A stretch of DNA of 64,000 nucleotides from Acipenser ruthenus. Taxonomy: Eukaryota; Chordata; Actinopteri; Acipenseriformes; Acipenseridae. The stretch spans positions 17,237,936 through 17,301,935 of the forward strand of contig NC_081211.1 of assembly GCF_902713425.1 (NCBI RefSeq), read 5' to 3'. Numbering within the stretch: the stretch's first letter is position 1; every line of letters begins with the position of its first letter. The notes below the pieces were generated by a model that ran no database searches, was not told the origin of the DNA, and worked only from the letters and a program-made list of their open reading frames with translations. A program made the position numbers and the translations under genes. Below, piece by piece: positions 21,248-32,000 of this stretch.

Positions 21248-24200
21248 TTATTCCATCTTCACGTCCTGAAGTCCGGCGATCCTCCACTCCGCGCAGGCCT
21301 TGTCCTTCCCGAGGGTCCGGATGTCCAGAATTACAAAGTCCTTGATAAGAGTTTGTGCCCTTCTGGTCATGGTGATAGTGTCTAGCTCCTGCTTGTGATA
21401 GACACAGACGTTACGGCCTTCCCACAGGATCTGCTTGACAACATTGATGACACGCCAAACGCACTTAGCTGTGCTGGTAGTGATTCCTCCCGCAGGCCCA
21501 TAGAGCACAGTCTCAGCGGTCATCTTGGCCGTGTCAGCAAACCTGTTTAGGAAGACAGAGACAGAGAGCCAGACACTGCCAGCCACATCACACTCCCAGA
21601 AGATATGGGCTGGTGTTTCTCTCTTGCGGCACTTTGCATAGGGGCATGTTTCTACTTGGGCTAGTCCCCTCCTGAACATGAACGCTCGAGTGGGGAGTGC
21701 ACTGTGGACGGTGTTCCATGCTATATCCTTCTGGACATTACTGAGGCAGCTGTGAGACACATTCTCCCAGATTTTTTGGCTTTGGGTGAGGGAGAAAGTA
21801 GCTACTTTTTCAATTTCCTGGGAACCGGCAAGATATTTAGTTACAGCCTTGTATTCCCAGGAGGCCAATTTTGCTTTATCTAAGCCCAATTTATATATAG
21901 TGTCCCTTAAGGTTCTATAATACAATGGGGGGTCCCAGGAGTACGGCACGGTGTTATCAATAGTGCAGAGGCCCAAGGCCCTGAGACAGGTGGCAAAATA
22001 GAAACGATTCATGTAACATACCTTCCTGTCCAGGGCCTGGATGTTCTTGATAGTTTGCGTGAGCCCCTGCACTCGGGTGAGCTGCACAACGTCCGGGACC
22101 CCCTTACCTCCCTTCTTGTCGGCTTTACTCAGAGTGGCTCGCTTTACCCTCTCCATCTTGCTGCCCCAGATAAAGCGGTGGATAATGCGGTCCACCACTT
22201 TTTTGGTGGTCCTGTCTGGGGGAAAGATTTTTCCTACATAAGAGAGGATGGGGAACAGTATAGACTTGGTTATTAATACTCTACCCGTCATTGTTAAGGA
22301 TCTTGTGCTCCATCCGCCAATCTTTTTACGGACCTGGTTAATGGCCGCCGTCCAGCTCTGGGCCCCCGAGCTATTGTTCTCGAAAATGAGGCCCAGAATC
22401 TTGATTTTGTCCTTTTTGACAGGGTACATGTCCGACAGTTCCCTATCTACCTGCCAATTTTTAGACACGTAGACTTCGCTCTTGGACTTATTAATCACTG
22501 CCCCGGTCGCCGTGCAGTACTTCTCAAGGATATTACTAATCCGAGGTACCGACGATGTGTTGGTGCAAATGAGTGACACATCGTCCATATATGCTGTTGT
22601 TTTGACCTGGACCCCGTTGGATCCAGGCAGCTGGAAACCAGTTATATTGGTATCCCTACGAATTGCCTGCAGGAGGGGTTCAATGCACACGACATATAGC
22701 AGTGGGGATAGTGGGCAACCCTGTCTGACCCCTGACTGGATAGATATTTTACCAGTCAGGTGCCTGTTCACCAAGACTCGGGTACTAATGTTTGTATAGA
22801 TGGTTTTAACCCACTCCCTAAGTCCAGGAGCGAATTTCATCTGGTCCATCACTTTGTACATATATTCATGGCTTACCCTATCGAACGCCTTCTCCTGGTC
22901 AAGGTTGAACAGGCAGAGGGGATGGTTCCGTTCTCTAGAATAAGCCAGAATGTCCCTTGTTAACATTAAAATATCCGTGATGGACCTCCCTGGGACGCCA
23001 CAAGCCTGGTCGGGGCCAATGACCAAAGGGAGGTGTACTTGTAGCCGGAGCATCAGAGCTTTGGCTAGTATCTTGTAATCCACGCAAAGGAGGCTGATTG
23101 GGCGCCAATTCCGTAGATCTTTAACTTCCCCTTTCTTATGAAGGAGAGTAATTACACTCTCCCGCATAGAAGGGCCCAACCGCTTCTCCCTGTAGACCGC
23201 TCTGTAGACCTCCGCTAAATGGACTTTTAGCGTGTCCCAAAAAAGATGGTAATACTCACCCGGGATGCCATCTGGACCTGGCGTCTTACCGGTGTTCATG
23301 GTCTTAACCGCCTGGGTGAGCTCCTCCAGCGTGAGTTCTGGGTCCTTCTCCTCCTCCTCGTCGTCCCGCACTGAGTCAGGCTCCAACTGGCTCAGGAACC
23401 ACTCTATCAGGGTGTCATCTGTAGCTTTGATGTTATACAGGTCCCTATAGAAGTTCTCTACCACTTTTTTCACTCCCTCACTATCCTCTACTATCCTCCC
23501 CCTGCTGTCGAGCATGGAGGACATCAAGTGCCGCTTCTCCCTCGTTTTCTGGAAGAAGAAGCGAGTACACTTTTCGTCTTCCTCCATTTTTTGCACTTTT
23601 GCATTGTGCATGACCTTTCGTTGTTCCTCCCTACAAAGCACTGAAAGATCTAGCTTGGTCTGGGCTATCTCGTCGCTTACAGGGAACCCCCGAAGCTGAA
23701 GCAGGCTCAGACGCTGGAGGGCAGCATTCAGGTGTTTATATTTGGCCCTCCTTTCTTTTGCTTTCCTTTTGCCTGCTGCTATGAAATAACCCTTAGTTCT
23801 CATTTTGACCATCTCCCACCACTCTATAGGGGAGTTGAATAGGTCACGCAAAGTGGTCCACTCAACAAGCCTGCTCTTATAGGCTGCAGCTATGGAGGGG
23901 TCATCGAGTAAGGAGGTGTTTAATTTCCAGACCCCTGACCCCATCTGGGAGGTCTGAGGGACCTGCAATGTTACCTGCAGGAGCCTATGGTCAGAGAAGA
24001 AGACGGCCTGGGTGTCTACTGCCGTCTTCGTAAGGGAGCTGGTATGCAGGACGAGATCTATACGGGAGAAGGAGGTCCCAGATGAGCTCACCCAGGTAAA
24101 GGGAGGCACCAGGTCCTTACCTGCATCACACAGGGAGAAATCAAATATTACGGAGGACAAAACTCTACTAGAGCGGTCGTTGCGTGGCCTGCTCCGGTCT

Positions 24201-24691
24201 ACGTCCCTCAGAGCACAATTGAAGTCACCTGACACGATGACGGGTACGTTCCCCAGCAGGAGTGGACGCAGCTGTGGAAAAAATTGAACTCTTTCGTTTT
24301 GGTTAGTGGGTGCGTAGACATTGACCAGTCTGAGGGGAGTGTTGTTGTATGTCACATCCACGCTCAGAATTCTACCAGGTTCTACCTCCCTGCTGCTGCG
24401 GGAGGTAATAAATGGGTTTTTAAACAGGATACCTACTCCGTCGGCTCTGGCTATGTTGGAGCCCGACCAGAAGGAGTCCCCCAGGGTCCAACTCTCCTTC
24501 AGGTCCCTATAATCAGGGCTCGACGAAATACCACACTCCTGCAGAAAGATGAGATCTGCTTTCAAGTTAGCTAGATAGTTTAATACATCAAATCTTTTTT
24601 GTGTCTCCCTGATGCTCCTGACATTAACAGACACACATATCAGGGCCATCAGGGTAGCTAACAAGAAAAGGAGTCGCTGCGTCCACCCCAT
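21248..24691 (-). CDS. LINE ORF2: APE endonuclease-reverse transcriptase (copy e)
   Basis: An intact 1147-aa protein that would nick target DNA and prime reverse transcription on it. The APE-type endonuclease spans residues ~15-240: N23 in SVNVRS, E52 in LQECG, Y126 in VNVYAPT, D156 and N158 in SGDFNC, D212 in RIDLVL and the SDH triad 233-235. Reverse transcriptase ~465-760: PGPDGIPGEYY, D598 in FNLDQEKAFDRV, SGVRQGCPLSP and YMDD at 701-704. Near the C-terminus is a C-x4-C-x7-H-x4-C motif (CPYAKC...H...C), usual in L1-group ORF2. The start ATG lies 5 nt past the ORF1 stop, so translation is probably by reinitiation. Confidence 0.96.
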   Translation of the reverse strand: MGWTQRLLFLLATLMALICVSVNVRSIRETQKRFDVLNYLANLKADLIFLQECGISSSPDYRDLKESWTLGDSFWSGSNIARADGVGILFKNPFITSRSSREVEPGRILSVDVTYNNTPLRLVNVYAPTNQNERVQFFPQLRPLLLGNVPVIVSGDFNCALRDVDRSRPRNDRSSRVLSSVIFDFSLCDAGKDLVPPFTWVSSSGTSFSRIDLVLHTSSLTKTAVDTQAVFFSDHRLLQVTLQVPQTSQMGSGVWKLNTSLLDDPSIAAAYKSRLVEWTTLRDLFNSPIEWWEMVKMRTKGYFIAAGKRKAKERRAKYKHLNAALQRLSLLQLRGFPVSDEIAQTKLDLSVLCREEQRKVMHNAKVQKMEEDEKCTRFFFQKTREKRHLMSSMLDSRGRIVEDSEGVKKVVENFYRDLYNIKATDDTLIEWFLSQLEPDSVRDDEEEEKDPELTLEELTQAVKTMNTGKTPGPDGIPGEYYHLFWDTLKVHLAEVYRAVYREKRLGPSMRESVITLLHKKGEVKDLRNWRPISLLCVDYKILAKALMLRLQVHLPLVIGPDQACGVPGRSITDILMLTRDILAYSRERNHPLCLFNLDQEKAFDRVSHEYMYKVMDQMKFAPGLREWVKTIYTNISTRVLVNRHLTGKISIQSGVRQGCPLSPLLYVVCIEPLLQAIRRDTNITGFQLPGSNGVQVKTTAYMDDVSLICTNTSSVPRISNILEKYCTATGAVINKSKSEVYVSKNWQVDRELSDMYPVKKDKIKILGLIFENNSSGAQSWTAAINQVRKKIGGWSTRSLTMTGRVLITKSILFPILSYVGKIFPPDRTTKKVVDRIIHRFIWGSKMERVKRATLSKADKKGGKGVPDVVQLTRVQGLTQTIKNIQALDRKVCYMNRFYFATCLRALGLCTIDNTVPYSWDPPLYYRTLRDTIYKLGLDKAKLASWEYKAVTKYLAGSQEIEKVATFSLTQSQKIWENVSHSCLSNVQKDIAWNTVHSALPTRAFMFRRGLAQVETCPYAKCRKRETPAHIFWECDVAGSVWLSVSVFLNRFADTAKMTAETVLYGPAGGITTSTAKCVWRVINVVKQILWEGRNVCVYHKQELDTITMTRRAQTLIKDFVILDIRTLGKDKACAEWRIAGLQDVKME

Positions 24692-24696
24692 AGCGA

Positions 24697-26643
24697 CTAT
24701 GATTGGGAGGTCGGGACACTCTTCCTACTCTTAGCTCTACGCTTGCTTCGAGGGGGCTTGGGCTTATTTGCAACTCCCATCACCCCTGAGAAGGTACTCA
24801 CTGCTGCCTCGTCCAAGAAGGCACCGTCTTTATATGCACAGTACGTGGAGTTGTTGGGGCTATTCAACTCCCCACAAGGTAAGTCTGGTGGAACTTGCTC
24901 AGGGCCCCTCGGAACGTGTGGGTCAGCTTTGTCCTGGGGGGGGGTTATGACAGACAGCATTCTTTGGCTGTTACCGTCTGTTGAATTGGAGCTGTTAGCA
25001 GACTTCTGGCTTACCGCGTCCAGGGGTATTCCCATGTCCTCCAGTGCTGTATCTAGGAGGACCTCTAGGGGGCCCCTGGTTTTGCCCATACAAGGGAGGG
25101 GGTCAAGGATGCTTTGAAGGGAGGCCCTTCGCTTGAAGAGGGTCATTGCTACCGAGGTACTGCTGGTCAGGGAAGGTGTTGACCCCGACCTCTCCCTCGG
25201 TGCATTAGTGAACACCTCTTCTGCGAGGTGTGCTAGGGTTTGTGCCAACAACTGGGAAGGCTGGCTGGGGATGCCCTGGCTGGCTGCTACCTGCCCACTA
25301 GGCGGCAGTGTAGCCGTCCCACTCGCCTCCGTCTCTGCCTGCGAGGGCAAGACTGGGGACTTTGTGTGGACATTAGCTGGTTTTGGATCTATGGGGGCCA
25401 CCTGCAACTTGCTGTCTTTGATCCTGATCTTCTTTCTTTTCCCCCCCTCGTCTCTACCCTTTCTTTTCCCCACCCTCTGCTGGTTCTTCACTCCCTTCCC
25501 CTCCTTCTCACTCTCACTTTCACTGTCGCTTTCGCTTTCCTCCCCCACGGACTCAATCCTTATGGCGTCATAACGAGAGCCGAGGGGGAGTGCTGGCGCT
25601 GAGAGGGCCCTACTCAGGGGGGGGCCGCTGCTGGGTCCGGGCTCCCTCCCTGCCTCGTGTTCTGCATCAGAGGAGCTACTGGAGGAGCTAGTGGAGTGGC
25701 TGTTGTACTCTCTCTCTGGGCTGGGGGAAGGGGTCCTCGTAAAACGGGACATGTCTCGGGGGCGGGGGGGTGAGGGGGGTGCTGGTGATGATGGTGGTGC
25801 TGGAGTCTGGGTCTTGGATGCTGTTGGTGGTGATGTGGACTGGTCTTTGTTACTTGCTCCCTCTTCCTGCTCAGGCCTAGGCTTGTTCGTGTTTGCCTTG
25901 CTGGCTCTGGCCATGTTGGCATAGGAAGAGGGGCAGTCCTTAAACAGGTGCCCCTTCTTTCCACACAAATTGCACTGCCTCTCTTCTCTGCAGTGGCTGG
26001 TCTCGTGGGGGGCGCCGCAGTTCCTGCACTTGACTACAGTACATGCGGCCGCCAGGTGTCCTAATTCCCCACATTTCCTGCAGAGTTTTGGCATCCCATT
26101 ATAGAATACCAGCCCTCTGTTGGGCCCTAACACTATGGAGTTTGGAATGTGGCGGACGCCTCCAATGCCCGATGGATCAACATTGAGGCGTACCAGCCAC
26201 TTTCTGGCTCCTGTCCAAACCCCATCTTCGTCTGTAATTTTCCTCCCTTCTGATGACACCCTCCCATAGCGGTTAAGCCATGTTGTAATATCATAGTCGC
26301 TAACAGCCTCATTGAAAAATTGGACAGTAACAACTTTCATTTCTCTGTCTGTCAGTGCATCCACACAAAATTCTTTGTATGGAGCGAGATATTTATTCTC
26401 CCCCCAAAAGGACCACATTTCTTGTAACTTTTGGGGGTTCCTAAAACTGACCTCAAACACTTCCTTAAGCCCTGGCAATTTCACCAAACAATTCAAGTCA
26501 GAAGGGGAAAAACCCATACCCCTCTGAAGAATGGTCCGGCTGAACTCCAGTCTCGTCAGTCCTGGTTCCGTTTCCTCTTGCTGGGTCCTTGTGAAGCGCA
26601 CCGCATTGTGCCTCCTAGTCTCCTGGGTTGGCCGGAACGCCAT
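24697..26643 (-). CDS. LINE ORF1: CCHC nucleic-acid-binding protein (copy e)
   Basis: An intact 648-aa protein expected to coat LINE RNA. Residues ~30-180 form a folded region resembling the N-terminal domain of Tx1-type ORF1. Three zinc knuckles follow: C188-C191-H196-C201, C206-C209-H213-C218 and C224-C227-H232-C237. The rest is low-complexity and Pro/Ser-rich (a run of Ser, an acidic Ser/Glu patch ~390-405, then a Lys/Arg-rich patch GKRKGRDEGGKRKKIRIK that could be a nuclear localisation signal). The C-terminus is basic (RSKRRAKSRKS). The 256-nt leader precedes the ATG. Confidence 0.94.
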   Translation of the reverse strand: MAFRPTQETRRHNAVRFTRTQQEETEPGLTRLEFSRTILQRGMGFSPSDLNCLVKLPGLKEVFEVSFRNPQKLQEMWSFWGENKYLAPYKEFCVDALTDREMKVVTVQFFNEAVSDYDITTWLNRYGRVSSEGRKITDEDGVWTGARKWLVRLNVDPSGIGGVRHIPNSIVLGPNRGLVFYNGMPKLCRKCGELGHLAAACTVVKCRNCGAPHETSHCREERQCNLCGKKGHLFKDCPSSYANMARASKANTNKPRPEQEEGASNKDQSTSPPTASKTQTPAPPSSPAPPSPPRPRDMSRFTRTPSPSPEREYNSHSTSSSSSSSDAEHEAGREPGPSSGPPLSRALSAPALPLGSRYDAIRIESVGEESESDSESESEKEGKGVKNQQRVGKRKGRDEGGKRKKIRIKDSKLQVAPIDPKPANVHTKSPVLPSQAETEASGTATLPPSGQVAASQGIPSQPSQLLAQTLAHLAEEVFTNAPRERSGSTPSLTSSTSVAMTLFKRRASLQSILDPLPCMGKTRGPLEVLLDTALEDMGIPLDAVSQKSANSSNSTDGNSQRMLSVITPPQDKADPHVPRGPEQVPPDLPCGELNSPNNSTYCAYKDGAFLDEAAVSTFSGVMGVANKPKPPRSKRRAKSRKSVPTSQS

Positions 26644-26899
26644 CCTTCAGCTGGCTCCTCCGATTGGGGTGGGAGAAGCCTCTGGACGTCCGGGTTGTCT
26701 CTCTCTACGGAAAAGAAACAACGTAAGCAGCAAATCTGGGCAGTTGAAGGAACTATTACTTTAGTCCCTGAGGAGATGGTCGCCTCGCAAGAGGGACCCC
26801 CTCCCCAGGTGAACGGTGTCCTTCCCTGGCGGAGTAGGGGGCGCTGCTTGGCACCGAGACCACGTAGGAAGAATCGTGGCTGTGATGCCTCCTCGGGGT
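26644..26899 (-). other. LINE 5'UTR (copy e)
   Basis: GC-rich leader between the element's apparent 5' end and the ORF1 ATG. It presumably holds an internal promoter, but I recognise no specific motif. The boundary at 26899 is set by comparison with 2405, where the following host sequence appears next to unrelated DNA. Confidence 0.65.
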
Positions 26900-27059
26900 T
26901 GTTAGAAATGGATTTAATAAAGTAATTGTGTTGCTATTTTATTCTAATACAGTTGAAGTTCATGGAACAGAATTCAAGTTATAATTTGTTCCATTGTTTT
27001 ATCTCTAACGCTACTAACACATCTAATAATACGCAGTTATAACCATTTTGTTTTTCTAA
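26900..27059. other. Start of host unit H, copy 2
   Basis: Matches 2405-2585. AT-rich, no gene. It marks the point where LINE copy e meets the host unit. Confidence 0.65.
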
Positions 27060-27255
27060 TCACTTCACTGTTAAAGCACCAATGTGGTGGTGCTGTGTCG
27101 GGGGTCTTGCTGGTAGACATCGGCCCATATGAGTGTAACACTCGACCCAGTGTCCTCCAGCGCAGTGCAGGAGACCCCCTCTTTGCTGACCAGGACGCGA
27201 CGGAAGTCCAGCACCGAGTCCTGCCTACAGTACCACCGCCATGGCCAAGTAACAT
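27060..27255 (-). mobile_element. LTR-retrotransposon protease fragment (fossil), copy 2
   Basis: Same short relic as at 2586-2761, carrying the DTGSS aspartic-protease motif. It is an isolated, broken fragment. Confidence 0.5.
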
Positions 27256-27646
27256 GATAGTAACTGGAAGGTAAGGATTCTGTGAAGATTTATAATTTGA
27301 GAGCCTAGTTATTCCTGTGCTAAAAAAAAATTAAAAAAATCAGGGCCTGCCTTATGATTGCTATAATTGATATTAGTCCGGTTGAACACATTTTCTAGTA
27401 AAATCATAAATACTGTTTCAGGTGGCACTGCCTACGCAGCACAAACTTAGAAATCAGTCAGACTCGACTTAGAGTGAACGCATTGGTCGTAACAAGAAGT
27501 TACAACAAGCGCTGCTATCGCTATGATACATTTACGCTTGCATTTAAAAAAAATAAATACATAATTAACCCACGGGTTTTAACCGTACACAAATAAAATG
27601 CAACAAATGGAGACCACTGAAAAATAATAATACAGAAAAAAATAGC

Positions 27647-27719
27647 TGTTTCCGCCCGGTTTCGAACCGGGGACCTTTCGCGTGTGAGGCGAACGTGATA
27701 ACCACTACACTACGGAAAC
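27647..27719 (-). tRNA. tRNA-Val (CAC), copy 2
   Basis: Identical in structure to 3157-3229; anticodon CAC, all four stems intact. Confidence 0.96.
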
Positions 27720-28427
27720 TTCATGGAAGACAGCGCTCAAGCACTGAACACAGCAAGTGCTACAGGTCGCTGGTGATGCACGTGTTCATTTTCTAAGTAC
27801 AGGCGTATTTTCACTAATAGTCTATACTTTTCAATGGGAAGAATATGTCTGTTTATCCCATTTAGTTGTAATAGCGTTAATTTGCCGTTCAACTTTCAAA
27901 TAGTTGAGTTTTAGGTAAAACATACTGACTAAAAACATAACGACGCAGAATACGTAGTATAGTGATTATCACGTCCGCCTAACACGCATAACATACTCCC
28001 GACTTTTAAGAATGTGTTTGTTAACATTTATGTATTTAGCTTTTTCTATTTACAGAGCTGCCCCTTTCGTCATAGTCACGCCCCCTTAGTGACTCTCCAT
28101 GGCCTCTCTTAAGTTTCTATTTTTTTTTTTTTTTTTTTTACAAAACACTTTATTTCAGTGAGGACAAACTGTTTTAGCAATACAAATAGTCTATAAAAAT
28201 GATATTCTGAAATGTACAAAAGCACAGGTAAAATAATATAATATATAGTCAACACAACGAATAATACTGTAAATATGGTACGGCGGGTAAGGATTACGTA
28301 TATAGGTATAGATATAAAAAAAAAAGCAAATATACATCATATCTGGTAAATAATTGTCAACTACATTTTGTGCGGAAAATATTTAAGGAGAGTTTTAAAA
28401 AAATAAAATAAAAAAATAAAACAACTT
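27720..28427. other. Spacer between tRNA-Val and tRNA-Asp, copy 2
   Basis: AT-rich, T-run near 28119-28138. It contains the ~50 bp around 27758-27808 that the first unit lacks; that piece also occurs inverted near 54700-54750. No gene. Confidence 0.55.
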
Positions 28428-28499
28428 CTCCCCGTCGGGGAATTGAACCCCGGTCTCCCGCGTGACAGGCGGGGATACTGACCACTATACTAACGAGGA
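28428..28499 (-). tRNA. tRNA-Asp (GTC), copy 3
   Basis: Same gene as 3900-3971, anticodon GTC, structure intact. Confidence 0.96.
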
Positions 28500-28971
28500 A
28501 TGCGTAAACAGTAATCGTTCTGTACTCACAGGAAGACCGCCCTAAACGATTTCCCATTCATTCTTTAAGGTAGTGCTAAACCACTACGGATGTAATACTG
28601 CTGCCGCCACAACATGATTTTGGCGCTGTTGTGCAGGTCTGTGCTAAACTTAATGTATTGAGTTGTGCAGATCTACCAAGAGATGGCACTAAAGAGCATG
28701 AAGCGTTTCGTCTGCTTCGGCTCAGTGAATTTTGCGAACCAAATGATTCAGAGACTTCACTTCCCTTCCCACCATCACTAATTGCACGAATGGTTGAGTG
28801 ATTGGATGAAAGTGGGGTACAACCGGTTCTACTATACATACACAACTAAGACACCCACTTTCTTAGTGTGATCAAGAAGACTGCAGTCTGTAACAAATGT
28901 TACTTTGAATAGCACGCCCATTTATCATACCAACACTACACACTGCAATTCTATTATTTTACAACACAAGG
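28500..28971. other. U5 3' flank, copy
   Basis: Equivalent to 3972-4443, but leading straight into the U5 half that adjoins copy b' (no 3'UTR-only copy here). It contains the right end of tandem unit 1 and the start of unit 2 at 28817. Confidence 0.55.
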
Positions 28972-29048
28972 AAGCCCCGCCAAAGCAGGGCATCAAAAAA
29001 TTAGTTGAAACTCATAAATGTTCCTCTCCACGGAAATCTTTAGTAAAA
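28972..29048 (-). pseudogene. U5 snRNA 3' half (before copy b')
   Basis: Duplicate of 5274-5350: loop I from TTTTAC, Sm site, 3' stem, 3' box. Dead remnant. Confidence 0.93.
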
Positions 29049-32000
29049 TACTCTTTTATTGAGATTTTACATTTTTTACATTTACACCCATTCGTTTTTT
29101 CATTCATTTTACATTTCTTTTAAAGATGACATTCATGCATACAGACATACATTTTGTTTTAAAAGCATTTAAAACACATTTAAAAACACCAAGACAATTG
29201 TGCTTTGTACATGGTTAAAACAGACACAGATTAAAATCAACATGAAAAAAACCTGTGCTGTTTTAAAAGTGACTGGAAAAAAAGAACCATCTATAAAAAA
29301 CCAGTGCTTGTGAGGGCCGGGGAGTGCTCTCTAAAAAAGTGAACATAAACCTAGATCTAAAACAGGGACAGGGGAAAAGGGACAGTGTATAAAACAGTGA
29401 GTTAAAATTCTAAAATTTTAAAACACTTAAAATGTAACTTTTAATAGTTTACATTAAAAATCTTAAAGATACATAAAACAAAACAAAACAAAATCAAATA
29501 AAACATTCAAATTAAATCAAAGGTCCATAAAACTGAAACAAAAAGACTACATAAAACCAGGGCACCGTTGAAAAACGGTCATGCCAGCTAAAAAGGGCGG
29601 AATGCTGGCATGACAAAATAAATAAAAGGCTTAGCGGTGCCCCGTAGTCCCGCTCCTAGGAGCTAGCGGTTCCAGTTTTTTCCTTTATTCCATCTTCACG
29701 TCCTGAAGTCCGGCGATCCTCCACTCCGCGCAGGCCTTGTCCTTCCCGAGGGTCCGGATGTCCAGAATTACAAAGTCCTTGATAAGAGTTTGTGCCCTTC
29801 TGGTCGTGGTGATAGTGTCTAGCTCCTGCTTGTGATAGACACAGACGTTACGGCCTTCCCACAGGATCTGCTTGACAACATTGATGACACGCCAAACGCA
29901 CTTAGCTGTGCTGGTAGTGATTCCTCCCGCAGGCCCATAGAGCACAGTCTCAGCGGTCATCTTGGCCGTGTCAGCAAACCTGTTTAGGAAGACAGAGACA
30001 GAGAGCCAGACACTGCCAGCCACATCACACTCCCAGAAGATATGGGCTGGTGTTTCTCTCTTGCGGCACTTTGCATAGGGGCATGTTTCTACTTGGGCTA
30101 GTCCCCTCCTGAACATGAACGCTCGAGTGGGGAGTGCACTGTGGACGGTGTTCCATGCTATATCCTTCTGGACATTACTGAGGCAGCTGTGAGACACATT
30201 CTCCCAGATTTTTTGGCTTTGGGTGAGGGAGAAAGTAGCTACTTTTTCAATTTCCTGGGAACCGGCAAGATATTTAGTTACAGCCTTGTATTCCCAGGAG
30301 GCCAATTTTGCTTTTATCTAAGCCCAATTTATATATAGTGTCCCTTAAGGTTCTATAATACAATGGGGGGTCCCAGGAGTACGGCACGGTGTTATCAATA
30401 GTGCAGAGGCCCAAGGCCCTGAGACAGGTGGCAAAATAGAAACGATTCATGTAACATACCTTCCTGTCCAGGGCCTGGATGTTCTTGATAGTTTGCGTGA
30501 GCCCCTGCACTCGGGTGAGCTGCACAACGTCCGGGACCCCCTTACCTCCCTTCTTGTCGGCTTTACTCAGGGTGGCTCGCTTTACCCTCTCCATCTTGCT
30601 GCCCCAGATAAAGCGGTGGATAATGCGGTCCACCACTTTTTTGGTGGTCCTGTCTGGGGGAAAGATTTTTCCTACATAAGAGAGGATGGGGAACAGTATA
30701 GACTTGGTTATTAATACTCTACCCGTCATTGTTAAGGATCTTGTGCTCCATCCGCCAATCTTTTTACGGACCTGGTTAATGGCCGCCGTCCAGCTCTGGG
30801 CCCCCGAGCTATTGTTCTCGAAAATGAGGCCCAGAATCTTGATTTTGTCCTTTTTGACAGGGTACATGTCCGACAGTTCCCTATCTACCTGCCAATTTTT
30901 AGACACGTAGACTTCGCTCTTGGACTTATTAATCACTGCCCCGGTCGCTGTGCAGTACTTCTCAAGGATATTACTAATCCGAGGTACCGACGATGTGTTG
31001 GTGCAAATGAGTGACACATCGTCCATATATGCTGTTGTTTTGACCTGGACCCCGTTGGATCCAGGCAGCTGGAAACCAGTTATATTGGTATCCCTACGAA
31101 TTGCCTGCAGGAGGGGTTCAATGCACACGACATATAGCAGTGGGGATAGTGGGCAACCCTGTCTGACCCCTGACTGGATAGATATTTTACCAGTCAGGTG
31201 CCTGTTCACCAAGACTCGGGTACTAATGTTGTATATATGGTTTTAACCCACTCCCTAAGTCCAGGAGCGAATTTCATCTGGTCCATCACTTTGTACATAT
31301 ATTCATGGCTTACCCTATCGAACGCCTTCTCCTGGTCAAGGTTGAACAGGCAGAGGGGATGGTTCCGTTCTCTAGAATAAGCCAGAATGTCCCTTGTTAA
31401 CATTAAAATATCCGTGATGGACCTCCCTGGGACGCCACAAGCCTGGTCGGGGCCAATGACCAAAGGGAGGTGTACTTGTAGCCGGAGCATCAGAGCTTTG
31501 GCTAGTATCTTGTAATCCACGCAAAGGAGGCTGATTGGGCGCCAATTCCGTAGATCTTTAACTTCCCCTTTCTTATGAAGGAGAGTAATTACACTCTCCC
31601 GCATAGAAGGGCCCAACCGCTTCTCCCTGTAGACCGCTCTGTAGACCTCCGCTAAATGGACTTTTAGCGTGTCCCAAAAAAGATGGTAATACTCACCCGG
31701 GATGCCATCTGGACCTGGCGTCTTACCGGTGTTCATGGTCTTAACCGCCTGGGTGAGCTCCTCCAGCGTGAGTTCTGGGTCCTTCTCCTCCTCCTCCTCG
31801 TCCCGCACTGAGTCAGGCTCCAACTGGCTCAGGAACCACTCTATCAGGGTGTCATCTGTAGCTTTGATGTTATATAGGTCCCTATAGAAGTTCTCTACCA
31901 CTTTTTTCACTCCCTCACTATCCTCTACTATCCTCCCCCTGCTGTCGAGCATGGAGGACATCAAGTGCCGCTTCTCCCTCGTTTTCTGGAAGAAGAAGCG

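Larger units (their letters stand above)
20599..26899 (-). mobile_element. Full-length Tx1/L1-type LINE, copy e (6.3 kb)
   Basis: Complete element: 5'UTR 26644-26899 (256 bp, GC-rich), ORF1 24697-26643 (648 aa), a 5-nt gap, ORF2 21248-24691 (1147 aa), and 3'UTR 20599-21247 with a conserved double hairpin and AATAAA six bases before the end. There is no poly(A) or other simple tail; the 3' end joins U5 loop I directly. Both frames are open, so it is a candidate active copy. The 5' end adjoins host sequence TGTTAGAAATGG, which is not U5. APE plus CCHC ORF1 favours the Tx1 branch of the L1 group; the clade is inferred from domain layout only. Confidence 0.93.
5119..28562. repeat. Unit 1 of a 23.7-kb tandem duplication
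   Basis: Every landmark in this block recurs exactly 23,698 bp further right in 28817-52260: LINE ends, ORF boundaries, tRNA-Asp and tRNA-Val. I noticed only a handful of single-base differences (5148/28846, 17781/41479, and one in the A-run near 28323/52021). The match begins at 5119/28817 within the U5 3' flank and ends at 28562/52260, where the second unit lacks the next 37 bp. Confidence 0.9.

Noticed and set aside
20599-26899. R2-type (restriction-like endonuclease) LINE, suggested by insertion in a structural RNA gene
   Set aside because: ORF2 begins with an APE endonuclease (NVRS, QE, SGDFN, SDH) and there is a separate ORF1 with CCHC knuckles, which fits the L1/Tx1 group.
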